Shown here: positions 35,163 to 47,641 of the stretch, piece after piece
Layout of the letters: the number at the start of each line of letters is the position of its first letter
Position numbering within the stretch: position 1 is the stretch's first letter
From: Phragmites australis
Lineage: Eukaryota; Streptophyta; Magnoliopsida; Poales; Poaceae
Direction: 5' to 3'
NCBI RefSeq assembly: GCF_958298935.1
Contig: NC_084943.1
Location: 6,644,001-6,708,000, forward strand
DNA length: 64,000 nucleotides
Position numbers and translations under genes: made by a program
The notes under the pieces: generated by a model
What the model was told of the DNA's origin: nothing
The model's input: the letters and a program-made list of their open reading frames with translations, nothing else
Databases searched by the model: none

Positions 35163-36290
35163 ATGAAAGTGGTTGTTGAAGAGCTTGGTAAAGGACCGAT
35201 TGTTATTAGCAATAAATCGATCAAATCTGAAAGTATACCTACTGTTGTTCATGCTGTTACAAAGGATGATAATCATGAGGCAAGAAACAGTGAGCCATCT
35301 TCTAATTATCTACAGCCGAGGTGGTGTCCCTCCAGTTTATCTCACACAAGAAAGAGAAGATTGCAGCGGCAACACAAGCAGGAATTAATGGAGCAGCAAG
35401 CTGAAAAATTATGGAGTGACACTTTCAATAAAGTTAGGCCTATGCAACCCGTGAAGCAAGTGTGGAGACCAAAATTAGATGCAACAATAGCTCCTGCGGC
35501 AGCTCCTTCAACAATAGCAACACCAGTGCATATTCAGGGCGATAAGGAAGATGAGGAATTAATTGATTATGGTGGTTCACCGGTGAATACTAATGATGCT
35601 TCGCCAACCGAAGGTATGGATGTCAATATGGTTTTCATGTTACCTTCGTAGTTTCATGATATGGATGAAGGTGAAGTGGCTCAATTGAATTTGGGGCCAA
35701 AAGAAGCTATTTTTGAGAAGCCAAGAGAGACAGATCGGCATTTGAAGCCCTTGTATGTGAAGGGTCATACTAATGGGAAGTCAATTTTTAGGATGCTCGT
35801 TGATGGTGGAGCTGCTGTAAATTTGATGCCATACTCAATTTTCTGGTAGAGATGACAGCGAGTTAATGAAAACTAATTTGGTACTCAATGGATTTGCGGG
35901 TGATTTTAATGAGGCCAAAGGGGTTATCTCTATGGAGCTCATTATTGGAAGCGAGACATTATCCACCGCCTTCTTCGTCGTCGAGGTGCAAGGTAACTAT
36001 AGTGTTATTCTTGGGCGTGATTGGATTCATGCAAATAGTTGTGTGCCTTCCACCTTGCATCATTTTTTTAATTCAATGGGTAGATGATGAGGTAGAGATA
36101 ATTCATGCCGATACTTCAGCCTATGTTGCTTTGGCCGATGCTTTAGCTAATTGGAGATATGGCAATGCTGAGTACTTGTCGGGTCATGATTTTTCAGATT
36201 ATGATTTTCTTAGTGTCTTCAAGGATGGATTTGTACTCGTGGTTGTAAAGCTGACTTGTGATAATCGGCTCAATGGCATGATGTATCAAT
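35163..36290 (+). pseudogene. gag C-terminus and aspartic protease, Tat remnant
   Basis: The gag end carries a basic TRKRRLQRQHKQELMEQQAE stretch. After a stop at 35649-35651 the protease reads RHLKPLYVKGHTNGKSIFR then MLVDGGAAVNLMPYS (active-site D-G-G). Further on come NLVLNGFAGDFNEAKGVISM and AFFVVEVQGNYSVILGRDWI. Stops at 35847 and near 36085 break it. The product would have been part of a Gag-Pol polyprotein. Confidence 0.8.
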
Positions 36291-36378
36291 GAGTAGAGAT
36301 AGAAATTTAGAATGATTGCACAAGCGTATGGAGCAATATCGGTAAGATAAGAACGATATTTGTGAGGCCATTGATGAT

Positions 36379-38300
36379 TTGGATGAGTTAGATAAGTTAG
36401 GTCAAGGTTTTTCATTGGCCAATCCATTAGAAGAAGGTGATATAGGTGATGGTAGTATTCCAAGGCTAACGTTTGTAAACAAGAATATGAAAGCCAATTA
36501 CAAGGCTAATATAATCGAGTTGCTTAAAGACTATATCGACTGTTTTTCTTGGAAATATCATGAGATGCCAGGACTTGACCGAGAGTTACTAGAACATCGG
36601 TTGCCTATCAAAGCAGAATTTAGGCCTTATAAACAGCCCCTTAGAAGGTTTAATCCTAATATGTATGATCGGATCAAGAAAGAAATAAACCGGTTATTGA
36701 AAGCGGGATTTATTAGGCCATGCAGATATGCTGATTGGATTTTAAACATCGTCCCGGTGGAGAAGAAGAGTAGCGGTAAGTTATGAGTTTACGTTGATTT
36801 TAGAGATTTGAATAAAACTACTCTAAAAATAAATATCATATGATTATAGCCAACATGTTAATCAATGATGCTTCAGGACATAGAATAATTAGTTTTCTTA
36901 ATAGTAATGCTAGTTATAATCAAATTTTATGGCCGAGGAAGGTATGTCTAAAACGGTTTTTCGTTGTCTTGGTTTTGTTGGTTTATTTTAGTGGGTGGTT
37001 ATGATATTTGGGTTGAAAAACTCCGGTGGTACTTATCAAAGGGCTATGAAATTAATTGTTCATGATTTGCTTGCTATCATATTAGAAGTATATATTGATG
37101 ACATAGTTGTTAAATCGGATGGTAATAATTCTCATTTAGCCGATTTACATTTGGCATTTGAAAGGATGTGTCGGTATGGTCTGAAAATGAATCCACTCAA
37201 ATGTGTTTTTTGTGTGTCGGCTGGGAAGTTTTTAGGCGTTATTATACATGAGAAGTGTATAGAGATATATCCTAATAAAATAGAAGCTATGCAAAAGGTT
37301 CAGGCGCCTACATGTAAAAGGGATATGCCAAAATTTCTAGGCAAGGTGAATTACCTGAGAAGATTTATATCAAACTTGTCCGAGAAAATCAGTGCTTTTT
37401 CACCTATACTTCAGTTGAAAAATGAGACCGAATTTACTTGGAGGTGTAGAGCAGCAGCGTGCATTTGATGAGATTAAGAAATATTTGTCTACTCCTCCAG
37501 TGCTTCGAGCGCCTAAAGCTGGATTACCTTTTCGGCTATATATTGCTGCGGGAGATAATGAAACGGTACTGTTTTGGTATAAGAAGTTGATGGCAAAGAG
37601 CAAGCAATGGCTTATTTGATCCGACATCTTTTAGAAGCGGAGACAAGGTATGTCTTTATTGAAAAATTATGCATATTGCTATATTATGCTTGCACAAAGT
37701 TAATGCATTATTTATTATCCAATACTTGTGTAGTAGCATGCCAAGCCGACGTGATTAAGTTTATGTTGCAAAAGCCAATTTTGAGTGGTAGAATTGGTAA
37801 ATGGGCTTATGCGCTTATAGAATATGATTTGGCTTATGAATATTTGAAATCTATGAAAGGTCAAATTGTAGCTAATTTTATTGTTGACTATCGGAATAAT
37901 GATAAGCATGATTTAGGTGTCGGTTTTATTTTTGTCAAACCATGGAAGCTTTATTTTGATGGTTCAGCTTGTGGGGTTGGACAAGGTGTTGGTATTGTTT
38001 TTGTGTCATCTAGAGGTGCTGTTTTTGAAAAATCTTATCGTCTATAATATCAAGCCGAATATGAAGCTCTTTTGTTAGGATTAGAAATTTTGAGCTCCAT
38101 GGGTGTGAAGAACATAGAGGCTTTTGGTGGTTCGTTGCTAGTTGTGCAGCAAGTTTCCGGTAATTATCAATGTTTTGACAGATCACTAAATAGTTTTCTT
38201 GATAAGAATCTAGACATTATTGCTGTCTTGGATGATTTTACTATCAATCATGTGTCTAGACATAATAATTTTAAAGCTAATGATTTAGCATAATAAGCAT
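36379..38300 (+). pseudogene. Reverse transcriptase / RNase H, Tat remnant
   Basis: RT begins with FRPYKQPLRRFNPNMY and GFIRPCRYADWI. It is scrambled by stops at 36784-36990 and resumes with MIFGLKNSGGTYQRAM, then EVYIDDIVVKSDG with an intact YIDD box, then GLKMNPLKC. RNase H is at about 37940-38290 (KLYFDGSACGVGQGVGIVFV, AEYEALLLGLEIL). Stops at 37616, 38045 and 38291 interrupt it. Confidence 0.8.
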
Positions 38301-38545
38301 CCAGTTATCAAGTTGGTAGAGGTAAATTCTTTGTGATTGAAAAACCGATGCTTAAAAGTGTTGATCTTTGTATAGCTAAACATGAATTTTCTTCATGTAT
38401 TAAAAACAATATGGCTGTATCTTAATTGGGAGAGAATGTTGAAGTTGCTGAAATTGAAGATTGGAGAAAGTATCTCATTGATTACTTGAAAGATCCAAGC
38501 AAGAGTGTTGATAGAAAGACTCGTCGGTAAGTTTTCAAATATACA

Positions 38546-39717
38546 TTGTTGACTGATGATTCATATCGCCGAACTATGGATGGTGTTCTTCTCAAATGCT
38601 TGAATTTTGATGAAGCTAGAATTGCTATGGGAAAAGTGCATGAAGGCATATGTGGTACGCATCAATCAGCGCGCAAGATGAAGTGGTTATTGAAGAGAGC
38701 TGATTTTTATTGGTCTACTATGCTTAATGATTTCTTCATGTATTATAAAGGATGCGAGGTATGTCAAAAGTTTGATGATATCCAATTAGTTCCTGCTACT
38801 ATGATGCATCCTATTATCAAACCATGGCCGTTCCAAGGTTGGGGTTTAGATTTCATCGGCCAAATACATCCTCCGTCATCTAAAGGTCATCGCTTTATTT
38901 TGGTGGCTACTGATTATTTTACTAAGTGAACCGAAGCTATTCCTCTCAAGAATATGACACATAAGGGGGTAATTGACTTTATTTTGGAGCATATTGTTCA
39001 TAGATTCGGCATTCCGCAGACTTTAACTATGGATCAAGGTACTTCATTCATGTCGCACCAGGTACGTGAATTTGCCAAATCATTGAAAATTAAGCTTTTT
39101 AATTCATCTCCTTATTATGTTGAGGCCAATGGTCCGGTCAAGTCTAGTAATAAAATTTTGATTAAGCTTATCAAGAAGAAAATAGAGGAACATCTCAGGA
39201 GATGGCATGAAGTTCTATCGGAGGTTTGTGGGCACATCGTATATCTAGACGTGGTGCCACTAAACTAACAACGTATGAACTTGTTTATGGACAAGAAGCC
39301 ATTTTAACTGTTGAAGTGAATCTTAATGCTTTGAGATTAGCTGAGAAGAATAACATGTCGGTTGTATATTATTATGATCTAATGATGGACAGGATTGATG
39401 AAGTGACAGATGAAAGGTTGAAGGCTTTGAGAGAGATCGAGAAAGATAAGTTGAGGGTAGCCAAAGCCTGCAACAGGAAGGTAAAAGCAAAGTCATTTTA
39501 GATTAGTGATCTTGTGTGGAAGACTACTTTACCTGGAGGATCGAAGGATAACAAATTTGGCAAATGGTCTCCAAGTTGGGAAGATCCATATAGAATTGTA
39601 AGTATCATCCCTAGAAATTCTTATCTGCTAAAAAGTTTGCAAGAAGGGAAACTGCCTAAAATTATTAATAGATCATACTTGATGAAAATTTATCCTTGTG
39701 TATGGCAAGATGGTTAG
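38546..39717 (+). pseudogene. Integrase, Tat remnant
   Basis: The N-terminal His/Cys region (HEGICGTHQSARK...YYKGCEVCQKF) and catalytic core are recognisable: GWGLDFIGQIHPPS, TMDQGTSF, EANGPVKSSNKIL. The last D/E triad position is changed, since GQ.E(R) is replaced by GPVKSSN. The core is cut by a stop at 38927 and a frame change near 39230. The C-terminal domain LVWKTTLPGG.. follows after a stop at 39499. Confidence 0.75.
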
Positions 39718-40435
39718 GAGAAATATAGTCGATGTATTGGTTACCATCGTCCTAAGAGGTATTCATGGCCGATGTCTTGATCATCATCCTAAGAAAGTTA
39801 GAAGGGAGATGATATGTTTTTCAGTGAGCAAGCTTCACACAAAAACACGGGGGCATATATTAATAACAAGATTTGACATTTATAATGGTCATTTCAGCGA
39901 TGATTGGCTCAATGGGCGATCAGATAAATAGTACCACGACCAGATAAATAGTACTGCAATCAATGAACAGTAACATAACCAGATAAACAGTAAGCAACCA
40001 GACAAATAGTGCTCGACCAGATAAACAGTAACTTCTGCCCAGTAACTTAGCTTGGCATTAGCTATTGTTAGCACAAAGTGGAGCAAAATTTGAGCATTCC
40101 GATTCCTGAAATCATATCGATGCATCAATTGTTTTCGACAAAAGTTTATAGAAAAAATAGCTTCATTTTTTTTAGATACAGAACTATAGAAAGTGTACGG
40201 AAGCATTTTAGAATGGCATGGCGACGCAAAGAAAAATCTATGGACGGCCATAGGATTTCGGCCTACTGTGAAACAGCTGCATGTTTTTTCTCTAATATAA
40301 TCATGAAAAGTCCAACAGCTGCAAGATGTTTTCTCCTATATCTCCAGTATTCCATTGACTAGTCAGCAGCGGTAAAAGCTTTACTGTCAAATTTTCTTGA
40401 TGTCACTTCTTAATTAAATTGTCACTACTGTATGG
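39718..40435. other. Non-coding stretch with short tandem repeats
   Basis: No gene recognised. At 39916-40035 a motif close to CCAGATAAATAGTA recurs about six times at roughly 18-25 bp spacing. Probably the 3' untranslated end of the Tat remnant. Confidence 0.5.
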
Positions 40436-40660
40436 ATACAATTAAGAATCATTACTTTGTAGGAAATGATATGTTTGGACCGGTCATAGTTTGCAATAAT
40501 AAACACATTGTATTATAGGAACACAATTATTAAAGTATAAAGAGTCAAGAAAATCCATTAACGTGTATTGACAGATTTAAACATCAAGGATGAAATTGCG
40601 ACGAAACAAAGCATTGGTGATGTAGCATCTCTTTGATATCTTTGATATAATCACCAAGAA
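40436..40660. repeat. Duplicated segment, copy 1
   Basis: ~225 bp matching 47026-47255 in the same orientation (shared: GGAAATGATATGTTTGGACC, ATTAACGTGTATTGACAGAT, GAAATTGCGACGAAACAAAG). A 19-bp direct repeat CAAGAAAATCCATTAACGT lies at 40546-40564 and 40655-40673. The 47-kb copy adjoins the laccase promoter. Confidence 0.85.
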
Positions 40661-40783
40661 AATCCATTAACGTTGGTTTTCGGACCTAGCAGTGGAAACC
40701 AGTCTGGAGTTGCTGTTTTCTATGCTAACACTTTATCTGGTGGTTTTGCTTTGTCTTTCTTGGTCTTTATCACATAGGAGCAG

Positions 40784-41972
40784 GTGGATATGCTTGATGA
40801 TAAGCATCTTGCACTGATCGTGAAGAACTTCACTCGTTTCTACAACAACCATCGACACTGGAGGAGGGGCAATTCCTATGCCTACTTTGAGTGTGGTGAC
40901 ACAACCCACTTTAAGGCATACTACCCCAAGGTCAAGAAAAAGGAAGACTGTGACCACAACTACAACAAGAATAAGAAGCCATTCTTTAAGAAGAACCGCG
41001 ACAAGATGGCCAAGAAGGCGACAACTTTTAGGGCATTCGTTGCGGCTCTCAGCGACATCAACACCTCTTCAAGCGAGGAGGAGAGCTCAGAGGAGGATGA
41101 ACCGCAAGTGAAGAGCAAAAAGAAGGTCAAGAACCTTACCGACCTCTACTTCATGGTGGACGACAATAATGCAGCGACCCCGAGGTTGATTCCTTTGAGA
41201 TATTACCTTCCTACGACCAGTTTTCCATCCAAGTCGATACCTTGAATGATGCTCTCGTTAGTCAGGATAGGTTACTTAAGAAAGTTGTACATGAGTTGAA
41301 GGAGGTTAGGCCTAAGTATGAGTCTGTTTCTACTAAGCTTGCAATGCTTAGGTCTAGGCGTGATGATGAGGAGTGTGAGAGTTGTTTGGTGGTTATGACA
41401 AAACTTACCGAGCTTCATGCTTTGTATGCTCAAGTTGTCAGTCAACTTAAGACTGCTGAGAAGAAACTCTTTGAGGAGGAGTCTAGATCCACTCTCTTTA
41501 GCGCATGCATGAATTGCCATTTGCTTGCAAAGGATGTTGAACTGAAAGCAGTGTGCATCAAGGAGTTGAAATCTAGATTGGAGAGTGCTGGGAGTTCAAG
41601 GATGTATAGCCGAATTGTCCCACCTGCATCATCTTTCAGGACAAACTCAGCTAGGTTAGAGGGCAAGTTGAGAAGCTTGTATCTGAGAATGAGTATCTCT
41701 TTTCTCTAGTGGACAAATACTCAGAAGGCAAGGAAAAAATGAATTTGATCTTGGACAAGACCAAGATGTGTGCCGATAAGACGGGTTTGGCTCTTGGGTT
41801 GGTTTTTGAGAGGGTGGCTTACAATAGCGAGAGTAAGACTATTTTTACCACACCTACTACCCTAGAAGTTGAAGAAGAAGAAAGCCACACCACAGCCTAC
41901 CAAGAAGAAGCCCGCACCACAACCCAAGAGAGCTTCACAGTCCCATATGAGAGCCCCTGTGAGAGAGCCTAG
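40784..41972 (+). pseudogene. gag of SIRE-type Copia element
   Basis: The nucleocapsid knuckle reads YAYFECGDTTHFKAYYPK: relative to the usual CFECGDTTHFKADCP two of the three cysteines are Tyr, so zinc binding is lost. An acidic SSEEESSEEDE tract follows, then (41242-41700) a long heptad-rich region (LLKKVVHELKEVRPKYESVS, LYAQVVSQLKTAEKKLFEEE). This coiled-coil extension is characteristic of Maximus/SIRE gag. Frame changes near 41240 and 41710 divide it. Confidence 0.75.
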
Positions 41973-42640
41973 AGTGACTGGCAGTCAAGTTCTCGAGAGA
42001 TGCTACTAGTGCACCTACTTCTAGAGACAGGGTCACTTGGTTAGGTTTTACTTTCATCGTAGGAGGGATGAGCGGCGTGAGTGGGAGTGGAGTACCCGAG
42101 ATATATACCACCCCGCTGTTGGTGTACATGAGCCTTTTCCTCACTCCTACCCACGAGGCTCTAGCACTTTTCAGTCTCTTCCTAGAGGTGGTGCCCAGCA
42201 TGGATTTTACCATGACTCATATGGTTTTGATCCACGTGTAAGAGGCTTTGAGTTACAGTGCTTTGGTGGAACACATTTTTCTCTTCGTGGTTCTCGCCCC
42301 CAGCGTACTAGTGTTGATTTGCATGTAGCTGCTTTTACTGCTTCAGGGCGGATGACCCAGTACTCGATATTTCAAAGAAAGTTATGACTAACCCCAGTAT
42401 TGAGCCATCCACCTACTACTCTTCTCGCATGTAGGTGGAAGGTTGAGGTCTAGAGAATAAATGGCTCATCAACTTTGATTGATCGTGCCATATAACTAGA
42501 GATGCATCATGGTTCTCCAGCCTCACCCCGATGAAGCGAAACTAGTACATCACTTTCGGAGATGATCGGAAAGGAAGGGTAAAGGCCAAAGGTATGGTAA
42601 GGGTGAATGAGAGTGATACAATCTTCTCTCTGTATCTTAG

Positions 42641-43835
42641 TTGCTAGATGAGGACTTAGAAGTGCATTTCAAACACGATACTTCTCGAGTTCATGATTCT
42701 TCTAGCGTTTTGATTTACCAGATTTCCAGAGTTGGGAGAGTTTTTGGAGCTAATTTTTCTGAGTCCCTTGGTTATTCTCATTGTTTAATTGATCAACCTT
42801 CTTTTGAGCTTTGGATGTGGCATAGGAGACTAAGGCATATGAGCTTTGACTTGTTTACTCAGTTGAGTTCCTTAGGCTTAATCTAAGGATTTCCCAAGCT
42901 CAAGTTTAAGAATAACCTTGTTTGTGCTCCTTGTCAGCATGGCAAGATGGTTGTTGCATCTCACCCACCAATCAATCTGGTGATGACTGAATGACCAGGA
43001 GAACTTCTCCATATAGATACTATTGGTCCTTTCCGAGTTTGTTCGGAAGGTGGGAAGTGGTATGTACTTGTCATTATTGATGTTTTATCTCGCTACTCTT
43101 GGGTTTTCTTTCTTGTGATCAAGGATGAAGTGTTTTCACACTTTTGGAGCTTGGCTGTGAGATTGTTAAAAGAACTCTCTGGTGCATTAAAAGTAATTCA
43201 CAATTATAATAGCACCGAGTTCAAAAACTATCTTTTTGATGCTTTCTATCTTGAGCATAGCATTGAGTATCAATTTTCTGCCCCCACAAGTTCCTTAGTA
43301 GAATGGCGTGGTTGAGAGGAAGAATCGCACTTTGGTGGAGGTGACTAGGATGATGCTCGATGAGCATAGGACTCCTAGGAAGTTTTGGGCTGAGGCCATT
43401 AGCACGGTGTACTACATCTCCAATCGAATTTTCTTACACTCGATCTTGAATTTGACTTTTTATGAGTTGTGTTTTGGGAGGAAGCCGAAGATTTCGCATT
43501 TTTTGGGTTCGGTGCTTCATACTAAAGCATGGCAATCTTGACAAGTTCGAGCTGCGTTCTTCCGATGGTCTTTTCTTGGGGTGTTCTCTTCATGGTCATT
43601 CTTACAGGGTCTTAATCTTGACACTAACACTATCATGGAGTCCTATGATGTGACCTTTGATGAATCAATCCCTTGTGCTAGCCCTATCTTTGAGTGTGTA
43701 GGTGATCAGGAGAAAAGCGAAAGCATTTTTGTAGATGGCGACCTTCCAGCTTTTAGGGATGACAAGGATGATCCACTACTACCTGCTACTACACTCACTC
43801 CCAAGCTTAGAAAGTCTTGGTATGGGTTTAAGTAG
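42641..43835 (+). pseudogene. Integrase of SIRE-type Copia element
   Basis: Zinc-binding motif LWMWHRRLRHMSFDL ... CAPCQHGKM (H, H, C, C), then core residues in LLHIDTIGPFRV, VIHNYNSTEF (D usually at the place of N/Y here) and AEAISTVYYISNR. Stops at 42884-42886 and near 42995 and frame shifts near 43310 and 43540 break it. The protease and zinc-knuckle-to-integrase spacer at 42000-42640 is barely recognisable. Confidence 0.75.
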
Positions 43836-44900
43836 ATACCTAGAGCTTGATATGATAGGCTTAGGTCTTTCTTGATAGAGCATAGGTATGTGATGGGGTT
43901 AGCTGATAAAACTTTGTTCACTTCCAGGCATGACAATGATTTCTTATTTGTTCAGATTTACGTGGATGATATCATTTTTGGTGGATCTTCTCATTCACTT
44001 GTGGTCAAGTTTGCAGAAACTATGAGCAGGGAGTTCGAGATGTGATGATGGACGAGCTAAACTTCTTTCTTAGACTGCAAATCAAGGAATGCAAGCAAGG
44101 TACATTCGTCCATCAGTGAAGTACACTAAGGATTTGCTGAAGCAGTTCGACATGAGTGATGCGAAACCCTTAGCGACACCGATGGCTACCTCAATTGTGC
44201 TTGATCCTGATGAAGATGGTGAGGAGGTGGACCAACGGGAGTTTAGGAGCATAATCGACTCCCTCTTGTACCAAACGGCGATAAGTCCCGACATCCACTT
44301 CGTCGTCTACTTCTATGCTCGCTTCCAGGCTTCACCGAGGACGTCTCACCGCCAAGTGGTGAAACACATTATGAGGTATCTCAAGCACACTCTCGAGTAT
44401 GGGCTTTGGTTTTTTGTTCCCTTGTCACTTTCTTTTCGAGATTTTCGTATGCAAATTTTACTTGTTGTAGAATTGACAGAAAGAGTACATTCGGTACTTG
44501 TCATTTCTTGGTTACTTCTTTTGTATGTTGCTCTTCTCGCAAACAGTCTAGTATTACGTAGTCTACTGCTAAACCTAAATATGTAGCTGTTGCTCATAGT
44601 ATTTATAGATGGTTGCTACCTTGAGGGATTTTGGGTTGGATTTCAGGAGTGTGCCACTTTTGTTTGACAACACTAGTGTTATCAACATAGCCAACAACCC
44701 ACTTCAACATTCTAGAACCAAACATCTAGATATGAGATTTCACTTTCTAAGAGACCACACTGAGAAAGGAGACATTGAGTTGAGCTATATTGATATCTAA
44801 CATCAGCTAGTCGACATATTCATCAAGCCTCTAGATGCTACCAAATTTTCCTATTTGAGGGGAGTGCTTGGTGTGTGCCACCCCTATGGCCTTGTGTGAG
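43836..44900 (+). pseudogene. RT (mostly deleted) and RNase H of SIRE-type Copia element
   Basis: Most of the RT palm is missing: sequence passes from the integrase tail (SWYGFK) quickly to QIYVDDIIFGGSSHSL with an intact YVDD box. RNase H follows, with KPLATPMATSIVLDPDEDGE and the C-terminal VINIANNPLQHSRTKHLDMR, then VDIFIKPLDATKF. Stops at 43832, 44044 and 44584 separate the pieces. Confidence 0.75.
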
Positions 44901-46186
44901 AGGGAGCCATTCTTGTACATACTTTATCTTATTTTTTTATTTGCATTTCATAGTATTTTTATGAGATAATCATGTTAGAAAGCTTCACTTTTAGATTCTT
45001 TGCATTTTTTTACTAGTTGTGAATTTGTGCTAAGTGTAGTTGATGTATAACAATTTGTACAAGCTTATGCTCTTATTGAAACATTGCATAAAATCTGTTG
45101 AGCAAGTTTGTCTTTTCTAAGAATGAATTTGGAATGTGAACATAATCTCTAGTCACCCTTGAGTATTGCTTCAGTTCAGCGAATTGGGGGTCTTTGACAT
45201 TTGTCTATGAAAATGTTTAGCCCATGATTAACCCTTGGGAGAGCATATGCTCTTTTGTGTCGTAAAGGCACAACTTATTTTGGCTTTATGAAAAATACGT
45301 ATCTTGAATCCTATGTTGAGTTAATAAAATGAATGATCAAGTTTTAATCTAAAATTGAATCTAATATGGTGGCTTAAGGCTTATGTGGTTCGACAAAGAA
45401 GTGAACCCATGATTGCTTAAAGCTCACTTGAGATAGTTAAATGATCAAATGAGAAAGTTAACTTGTGATTTTTAATGTGCTAAGAATGTTCTTTTTCATA
45501 TTGTTAAACTAAGGCTTGGATTGATATGAAGGTGTTTGCATAGCCCGTCGGGTTGAACTTGGTTGCCTAGTTTGAGCTTGATATAGCACTAATTTCTCTA
45601 ATCTTTGCACTGACCATGAAACCATGGATGATTTTGTGGTTGAATCTTTTAGATAATTGAACAACATGATCAAAACTTGCTTCACTCCTGGTGCTTGTGA
45701 CATGAACTCACTTCGAGACTTTGTATGCCTTTAAGTTATATTGTTTACTCCTCATAGTGTTTTGACATCTTTAGTCCTTGTAAGTGCTTTGTGATCTATA
45801 TGTGAAGTTTTGTAGGCTTGCACATCTTTTGCATAGTCTTGTATCCTTGATGTTTGCATTGCCAAAGGGAAAAAAATATACCTAAAGATATTATGCACAA
45901 ATATTCAACAAAGGAGGAGAAAATTGCATTTATCTAGAAATGAAAGGGGAAAAATGGAAAATGTGCAATCATCAAGATGGAGCCTGTGTTTTGGGGTTTT
46001 TGAGTTTTTCTTGCTCTTTTGAGTTTTTTTGCTCGTCTTTGCCTCTCTTAGGGTTTTTGCAATCTTTCTTATAACAAGTGACATATTTTGCTCTTTCTAG
46101 AGTTTTTGGTTAGTTGGATGAGCTTATCTAGTTTTAATTTTTTCAAACTAAAATCTTTGTGCTTTGAGAGTTGTTAGTGCACTCAT
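44901..46186. other. Long non-coding 3' region of the Copia element
   Basis: No ORF with a recognisable product. Contains CGTAAAGGCACAACTTATTT, a segment typical of Maximus/SIRE 3' regions. I find no env-like frame. Confidence 0.5.
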
Positions 46187-46550
46187 CAATGGGGAGATTG
46201 AGAAACTAAGTTGAAATGTACATTGGTTTACTTGTGATGAGTTTCCTACAAGAGAAGGATATTTTGTGAAAAAACAAGAAAACTTAGAGGACAAGTTTCC
46301 TAAGCCTATAAATAGAGAAGTAAGGTTATGGGAGGAGATGAACAAACCACTTGAGCCCTCTTGTGCCACCCATTTAAGAGCTTAGGGCTAGGGTTTTAGA
46401 GTAGAGAAATATGAGTGCTTAGTTTATATAATATGTGAGAGTTTCGCGAGATAAATTTTTATAATCCACCTAAAATAGGGCTGATCTCTTTAAGTAGTGA
46501 AGTTTATATTTTTTTTCATATACTTGAATTCCCCTCCTTCTAGCTTCCCT
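46187..46550 (+). repeat. Polypurine tract and partial 3' LTR of the Copia element
   Basis: ATGGGGAGATTGAGAAAC at 46187 looks like the polypurine tract and LTR start. CCTATAAATAGAGAAG (about 46303-46318) is a TATA box. TTCCCCTCCTTCTAGCTTCC near 46528 resembles the usual LTR end. The end point is uncertain. Confidence 0.45.
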
Positions 46551-47025
46551 CTATTGGTACTGTTGCAAGTTTGCAAGTTTTTTGTTTTCGGTTTTGATTT
46601 TCATTTTAGTTTTTGGGCTGAAATTTCAGAACCTTATGAGATCATTCTTTTTATTATTAGAGGCTTAAAATTCGTATACACACGCTTATGTGATAGGGCC
46701 TTGAATTCCCTTGCCTCTAGATAATTAACTTGGAGAGTTTCGTTGCTCGGTGTTTATCTTTTCTTGTTTCTTTGTAAGTTGTGATCTTTCGAATGTTAAG
46801 ACACATGAATTGATTTTAAATGTAATCTATGATTCATATATTATCTGTGGAGTCATATTACCTCAATTTTCTCTTGTTAAAATTTTTATTTATTTTCACT
46901 TCTACTTGAGTGTTGAGGTGTATTGGGTCATCCAAATAGAAAAAGGCTATCGATGTCACTAGAAATTTGTTGAGACGTATATTCAACTCCATGTGGTCGC
47001 TAATCTTGTTCGTACATATACAATT
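46551..47025. other. AT-rich non-coding stretch
   Basis: No recognisable gene or repeat. ORFs here are short and hydrophobic by base composition only. Confidence 0.4.
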
Positions 47026-47255
47026 AAAATAACAATCATATGTCTGTAATTTCTAGGAAATGATATGTTTGGACCGGTCGAAGTTTGTGAAAATAAACAC
47101 ACTGTATTGTGGAAACACAATGTTTAAAGTACAAAGAGTCGAGAAAATACATTAACGTGTATTGACAGATTAAAACATCAAGGAAGAAATTGCGACGAAA
47201 CAAAGCATTGGTGATATAGTATCTCTTTGATATAATCACCAATAATATGATATTG
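47026..47255. repeat. Duplicated segment, copy 2
   Basis: Partner of 40436-40660. It contains an inverted repeat, ATTGGTGATATAGTATCTC / TTGATATAATCACCAAT, at 47209-47245. Confidence 0.85.
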
Positions 47256-47478
47256 CAGTGTTCATTATTTATCAACATTATCCCACGAAAAATAGTCCAT
47301 GCAAGGCAAATCTGTTTCTGCTTTCGGATAACTTGATGTTCCTAGTCTTAGTATGAACGCGACCATTAAAATTAGACTAAAACGCACGTGTCTACTCGAA
47401 GGCTGCGTACCTTACGTGTTCCAACTGAATGCATGACGAATGTATTTCTTGTCAGCTTGAACATCTCTCGATCCTTAG

Positions 47479-47487
47479 CTATATATA
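47479..47487 (+). promoter_or_regulatory. TATA box of the laccase gene
   Basis: CTATATATA lies 155-163 bp upstream of the ATG at 47642, inside TTAGCTATATATAGAACTCC. The expected start of transcription is about 30 bp downstream, giving a leader of roughly 130 bp. GTACCTTACGTG near 47407 contains an ACGT core. Confidence 0.6.
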
Positions 47488-47641
47488 GAACTCCTTGCTA
47501 CTTAACTCTCTCATCCTGTCATGCATATGCCTTCCAATCACTTGTAAAACAGTTTTCCTCTGACATATCAATCTGGTCGTCTTTGTTGCTATATATCACT
47601 GGCTATAGTCTCTGTGTTCTTGGTAACACATCCACAAGCCC

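Larger units (their letters stand above)
35163..39717 (+). mobile_element. Ty3/gypsy Tat-lineage gag-pol remnant
   Basis: Plus-strand remains of a second Tat element, distinct from the one at the left edge. In order: end of gag, protease, RT, RNase H and integrase. The protease-RT text (RMLVDGGAAVNLMPYSIF, ELLEHRLPIKAEFRPYKQPL) is typical of abundant grass Tat elements. The 5' half of gag and both LTRs are missing. Numerous stops and frame changes separate the domains. Confidence 0.85.
40745..46550 (+). mobile_element. Ty1/copia SIRE/Maximus-type element remnant
   Basis: Plus-strand order is gag with extended coiled-coil region, integrase, RT, RNase H, long non-coding 3' region, polypurine tract, partial LTR. 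This is the Copia order (integrase before RT). The gag extension and the AAGGCACAACTTATTTTGGC-type 3' region fit grass Maximus/SIRE (Opie-like) elements. The 5' LTR and protease are absent or unrecognisable. Heavily degraded. Confidence 0.8.

Noticed and set aside
46497..46962. Two hydrophobic ORFs
   Set aside because: AT-rich composition gives Phe/Ile/Leu runs; no start context, domain or conservation visible.
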